Positions 6,166 to 8,668 of a stretch of 8,668 nucleotides of DNA are shown here, in pieces. Within the stretch, counting starts at the first letter, position 1. Every line of letters begins with the position of its first letter. The DNA is taken from NCBI GenBank assembly GCA_029933395.1, contig JAOZOG010000083.1, positions 1 through 8,668 of the forward strand. Direction: 5' to 3'. The notes below the pieces were generated by a model. The model saw only the letters and a list, made by a program, of their open reading frames with translations, was not told where the DNA came from and made no database searches. The position numbers and the translations under genes were made by a program. This stretch comes from Sulfurovaceae bacterium. GTDB taxonomy: Bacteria; Campylobacterota; Campylobacteria; Campylobacterales; Sulfurovaceae.

Positions 6166-7078
6166 GGTCAATTATACACTGATCGGTATTTTTGTAATGC
6201 TGCTGACGGCAGGGACGATCTTTTTTGCTTTCTGGCTGGGAAATAGCGGATTTGAGGAAGAATATGATCTCTACCTGCTACGTATGAATGAGTCTGTCTC
6301 GGGTCTCTCCAAAGATTCGGACGTGAAGCTCAAAGGCGTGGATATCGGAACGGTCAGTGATATCCGCGTCAACCCGAAAAATATCGAAGAGGTGGACATC
6401 ATACTCAAGATCAAGAAAGGCATCCCGATCAAGGAAGATATGCACGGTACGATCAGTATGTTTGGACTCACAGGACTCTCCTATGTCGAGATAGAGGGGG
6501 GGAGCAACGAGGCCAAAACACTTCAGCCATCCAATGAAAAGATGCCGGTTATCAAGGCTGGAGCCTCTGTCATGGGACGGCTGGAGACAAACCTCGGTAC
6601 GCTCTCTGATAAACTGGTAGCAGTTTTGGATAGGAGCGAAAGAGTGCTTTCGGATGAAAATCTCCAAAATTTTTCTGCTCTGCTGGATCATAGCAGACAG
6701 ATCGCAGCCAAAGGTACAGGACTGGAAGAGAAGATGATTTCGACACTTGACGAGGCCGAAGGCGCACTCAAAGAGTTCAGGGTCTCCTTTGCGGAACTTT
6801 CGAAACATTACGATGATTTGGCTATCGACCTGCGAAAAGACATCAAGCCGACAGTGAAGAAACTGGATAAAATGATAGCCAGTACAGAAATACTGGTCGA
6901 AAAGATATTCCAAACGGTCAATCGCGGAGACTACAATATGCAAAAAATCATGCAGCCTACGATGAATGACATTCGGGAGCTCTCTGCGCAGATCGATGCG
7001 CTGACAAGACAGCTCAGGCACAGCCCCAGTGACATACTCTACAAGTCTGCTACCCCCAGACGAGGACCGGGAGAATGA
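6155..7078 (+). CDS. mlaD: MlaD/MCE-domain substrate-binding protein with a long helical tail
   Basis: An inner-membrane-anchored periplasmic protein that forms the lipid-binding ring above the permease. Its 307 residues comprise a single N-terminal membrane helix (about 8-29), one MCE domain (about 37-116, with VKLKGVDIGTV at 57-67 and the MFGLTGLSYVEIEGG stretch at 102-116), then about 170 residues that look mostly helical, ending in SPSDILYK and PRRGPGE. E. coli MlaD has only 183 residues, so this is the long-tailed form, closer in design to PqiB-like or Mce needles. The start overlaps mlaF by 11 bp with a GAGAG/AGAGG purine stretch upstream. The TGA overlaps the next ATG by 4 bp (ATGA), which indicates coupled translation. 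No MlaC follows. The MCE call is firm; the tail geometry is inference. Confidence 0.9.
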   Translation: MYSKVNYTLIGIFVMLLTAGTIFFAFWLGNSGFEEEYDLYLLRMNESVSGLSKDSDVKLKGVDIGTVSDIRVNPKNIEEVDIILKIKKGIPIKEDMHGTISMFGLTGLSYVEIEGGSNEAKTLQPSNEKMPVIKAGASVMGRLETNLGTLSDKLVAVLDRSERVLSDENLQNFSALLDHSRQIAAKGTGLEEKMISTLDEAEGALKEFRVSFAELSKHYDDLAIDLRKDIKPTVKKLDKMIASTEILVEKIFQTVNRGDYNMQKIMQPTMNDIRELSAQIDALTRQLRHSPSDILYKSATPRRGPGE

Positions 7079-7671
7079 AAAAAACAATCATACAACTCTC
7101 CATTTTGGCAGGAGTGATTTTTTTGAGCGGATGCGCTGTCAAGAGTTCGCAGCTGAGAACTTTCACACTCAATCCCACCTATCATTATGGCAAAGTAGCA
7201 CATTCACCTTACAGAAACAAGAGTGTCAAGGTAGCCTATCCAAGCAATGTCAAGGGTAAATCCGGCACTTCGATCAATTTCTCCTACAGTAGGCTCGAAG
7301 TAGGAAGCTACCAGAATGCCACCTGGGCAAGCAGCAGCAGTCAACTCTTGACTGGCAGCATTATCCAGGCACTTGAGCAGGGCAGAGTATTCAAATCGGT
7401 GATCGACTATACTTCCCTTGCCAATACAGACTATCTGTTGGAGAGTGAAGTATATGATTTCCAACACAAAGTACGAAAAAATCGTTCTGTTTCCGTTGTT
7501 TCTATCCGTTTCGACCTGATTGATACCAGCGACAATATTCTGGTCAAAAGCAGAAAATTCACCTACGAGATTCCAACGGAAACAGTCAATGCCGTAGGCT
7601 ATGTCAAAGCGACGAACAGAGCACTGGAAAAGCTCTCTGCTGATTTGGTCCGATGGCTGGCAAAGCCATAA
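7075..7671 (+). CDS. ABC transport auxiliary lipoprotein (PqiC-like)
   Basis: A 198-residue lipoprotein with a signal peptide (MKK, then a hydrophobic stretch) and lipobox LSGC, so Cys20 would be lipidated. Residue +2 is Ala, not Asp, which favours sorting to the outer membrane under the enterobacterial Lol rule. The mature part fits the ABC-type transport auxiliary component family (PqiC/YmbA): a YQNATWASSSSQLL segment around 79-92, NTDYLLESEVYDF around 117-129, a strand pair ending FTYEIPTET, and a closing helix with ALEKLSADLVRWL. Its start overlaps mlaD by 4 bp, with GGGAG just upstream, so it is almost certainly made with the transporter. In the E. coli Pqi system the homologue forms a ring at the outer membrane that meets the MCE tube; the same role is inferred here. 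Family recognition is from the residue pattern, not a search. Confidence 0.8.
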   Translation: MKKTIIQLSILAGVIFLSGCAVKSSQLRTFTLNPTYHYGKVAHSPYRNKSVKVAYPSNVKGKSGTSINFSYSRLEVGSYQNATWASSSSQLLTGSIIQALEQGRVFKSVIDYTSLANTDYLLESEVYDFQHKVRKNRSVSVVSIRFDLIDTSDNILVKSRKFTYEIPTETVNAVGYVKATNRALEKLSADLVRWLAKP

Positions 7672-7691
7672 ACTTCCAAGGAATTGAACCA

Positions 7692-8606
7692 ATGAACATT
7701 ATTTTTGGCCCCGTCTATTCACGACGTTTCGGAAAATCACTGGGTATCGACCTCAGTCCGGGTAAAAAGCAGTGCAATTTCGACTGTCTCTACTGTGAAC
7801 TCGATCCTGCCAAGACAGTCAGCACTTACAGTGAAGTTGTACCAGTTGATGAGGTGATGACAGCGTTGGCCAAGGCCCTTGAGGAGCATTCATCGATCGA
7901 TTTCATTACATTGACCGCCAATGGCGAGCCGACCCTCTATCCCTATCTTTCAGAGTTGATCGACGCAATCAATCGGATCAAGGGTGAGACAAAGACCCTG
8001 ATCCTCAGCAACGGCAGTACAGTCGGTGATCCTAACGTCAGGAAGGCACTCGGCAAGTTGGATATAGTCAAGCTCTCTCTCGACTGTGCGACAGATCACT
8101 GCCTGCACAAACTCGACCGTGCCCACAGTGGCATTACGATCGATGCGATCAAGGATGGAATGCTGGCATTCAGGAGAGAATTTCCAAATGTCCCACTGAT
8201 CATCGAAACGCTTTTTGTCAAGACGCTCAATGACAAACCTGAAGAGATCGCCGCACTTAATGACTTTTTTCTCAAACTACGCCCCGCCCGTATCGACATC
8301 GGCACGATCGACCGCCCACCTGCATACGCCGTCAAACCATTGAGCTACGAGGAGCTCTATGCCGTCTCTCATCTTTTCGACCCATCGCTGCCAGTCTATA
8401 TCGCATCCAGAAAAAAGGTTGAGTCAAAGCCGGAACAATATACGATAGAGGAGATTCTCCAAACACTCTCCAAGAGACCTCTGACACAAGATGATATCGA
8501 AATCCTCTTCGATACTGAGAGCCAAAAAAGGCTCGAACTGCTGATAAAAGAAGGGAAAATCATCACCCGTGAGACAAATGGCGTATTATTTTACGTTCTA
8601 TCCTGA
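7692..8606 (+). CDS. Radical SAM protein, TYW1-like COG0731 group
   Basis: A 304-residue radical SAM enzyme of unknown substrate. The 4Fe-4S/SAM motif is CNFDCLYC (Cys28, Cys32, Cys35) with the typical lead-in MNIIFGPVYSRRFGKSLGID. The SAM-binding glycine motif appears as TANGEPTL at 75-82, and SNG at 106-108 and KLSLD at 127-131 are barrel strands. Residues about 245-304 form a small C-terminal domain that looks like a winged helix (helices around 251-260, 264-272 and 277-287, then VLFYVLS). The group is annotated as wyosine-synthase-like because archaeal and eukaryotic TYW1 belong to it, but bacteria do not make wyosine, so that role should not be transferred. The ATG at 7692 has AAGGA at 7678-7682, nine bases upstream; an earlier ATG at 7653 would overlap the lipoprotein gene and has a poorer site. 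It begins 20 bp after the lipoprotein stop, so co-transcription is likely. Confidence 0.85.
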   Translation: MNIIFGPVYSRRFGKSLGIDLSPGKKQCNFDCLYCELDPAKTVSTYSEVVPVDEVMTALAKALEEHSSIDFITLTANGEPTLYPYLSELIDAINRIKGETKTLILSNGSTVGDPNVRKALGKLDIVKLSLDCATDHCLHKLDRAHSGITIDAIKDGMLAFRREFPNVPLIIETLFVKTLNDKPEEIAALNDFFLKLRPARIDIGTIDRPPAYAVKPLSYEELYAVSHLFDPSLPVYIASRKKVESKPEQYTIEEILQTLSKRPLTQDDIEILFDTESQKRLELLIKEGKIITRETNGVLFYVLS

Positions 8607-8613
8607 AAAATAC

Positions 8614-8642
8614 TTGACTTTAAAGAACTTTTTGACTATAAT
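8614..8642 (+). promoter_or_regulatory. Strong sigma-70 promoter pointing out of the window
   Basis: TTGACT at 8614-8619 and a perfect TATAAT at 8637-8642 are separated by the ideal 17 bp, unlike the -35-poor promoters elsewhere here. The start would be near 8649-8650. A second TTGACT at 8632-8637 overlaps the -10 by one base and is too close to serve as its -35. Such near-consensus promoters often drive tRNA or rRNA genes. Whatever it drives lies beyond 8668; the last bases, GCACCCGCT from 8660, are too few to identify. Confidence 0.7.
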
Positions 8643-8668
8643 CTCATCCACGAAAATAAGCACCCGCT

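Noticed and set aside
6278..7087. A 269-codon open frame on the minus strand
   Set aside because: It lies fully antisense to mlaD, which has clear MCE motifs and is coupled to both neighbours. The antisense product is Cys/His-rich with no recognisable domain, as expected for a shadow frame.
8632..8637. The second TTGACT as a -35 box
   Set aside because: It overlaps the TATAAT by one base, so it cannot pair with it, and no other -10 is visible before the window ends.
1..8668. CRISPR array, prophage, insertion sequence or complete RNA gene
   Set aside because: No evenly spaced direct repeats, transposase or phage genes, or tRNA/rRNA cloverleaf or conserved segments were seen; nearly all of 318-8606 is occupied by conserved genes.

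Overview
The window looks like chromosomal DNA of a Campylobacterota (epsilonproteobacterial) organism, probably of the Sulfurovum/Nitratifractor/Sulfuricurvum kind. This rests on gene content and style: a stand-alone MlaE fused to an N-terminal STAS domain, an MlaD ending in the PRRGPGE tail, a short CysE, a 625-residue SpeA, -10 boxes without a clear -35, and GC content that I judge by eye to be near 50%. The genus is an inference. Almost everything reads as conserved core genome. I do not see a new defence, mobile or biosynthetic system.

Layout. (1) 1-110, + strand: the last 35 codons of a membrane protein, possibly DedA-like. (2) 111-317: a gap between convergent genes holding three GTAG-headed hairpins. 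Two form an inverted REPIN-like pair around a perfect palindrome, and the palindrome doubles as a likely terminator for the minus-strand unit. (3) 318-4173, - strand: speA (arginine decarboxylase), then cysE (serine acetyltransferase, GTG start 11 bp after speA), then an aspC-type class I aminotransferase with its own -10 box. (4) 4174-4270: a divergent promoter region with two short dyads. (5) 4271-8606, + strand: a tightly packed unit of STAS-MlaE permease, MlaF ATPase, MlaD substrate-binding protein, a PqiC-like outer-membrane lipoprotein and a radical SAM protein. The first four are joined by overlaps of 1, 11 and 4 bp; the fifth follows after 20 bp. (6) 8607-8668: a near-consensus sigma-70 promoter pointing out of the window.

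How the genes work together. The plus-strand unit encodes an inner-membrane ABC lipid transporter of the MCE class: permease plus ATPase, a membrane-anchored MCE protein with a long helical tail, and a lipoprotein expected at the outer membrane. No periplasmic shuttle (MlaC) or MlaA is present here, so a direct envelope-spanning path is plausible. The radical SAM protein belongs to the TYW1-like COG0731 group, whose bacterial role is not settled; its place in the unit is the least explained part of the window. The minus-strand genes are amino-acid and polyamine metabolism: arginine to agmatine, serine to O-acetylserine for cysteine, and an aspartate-type transamination.
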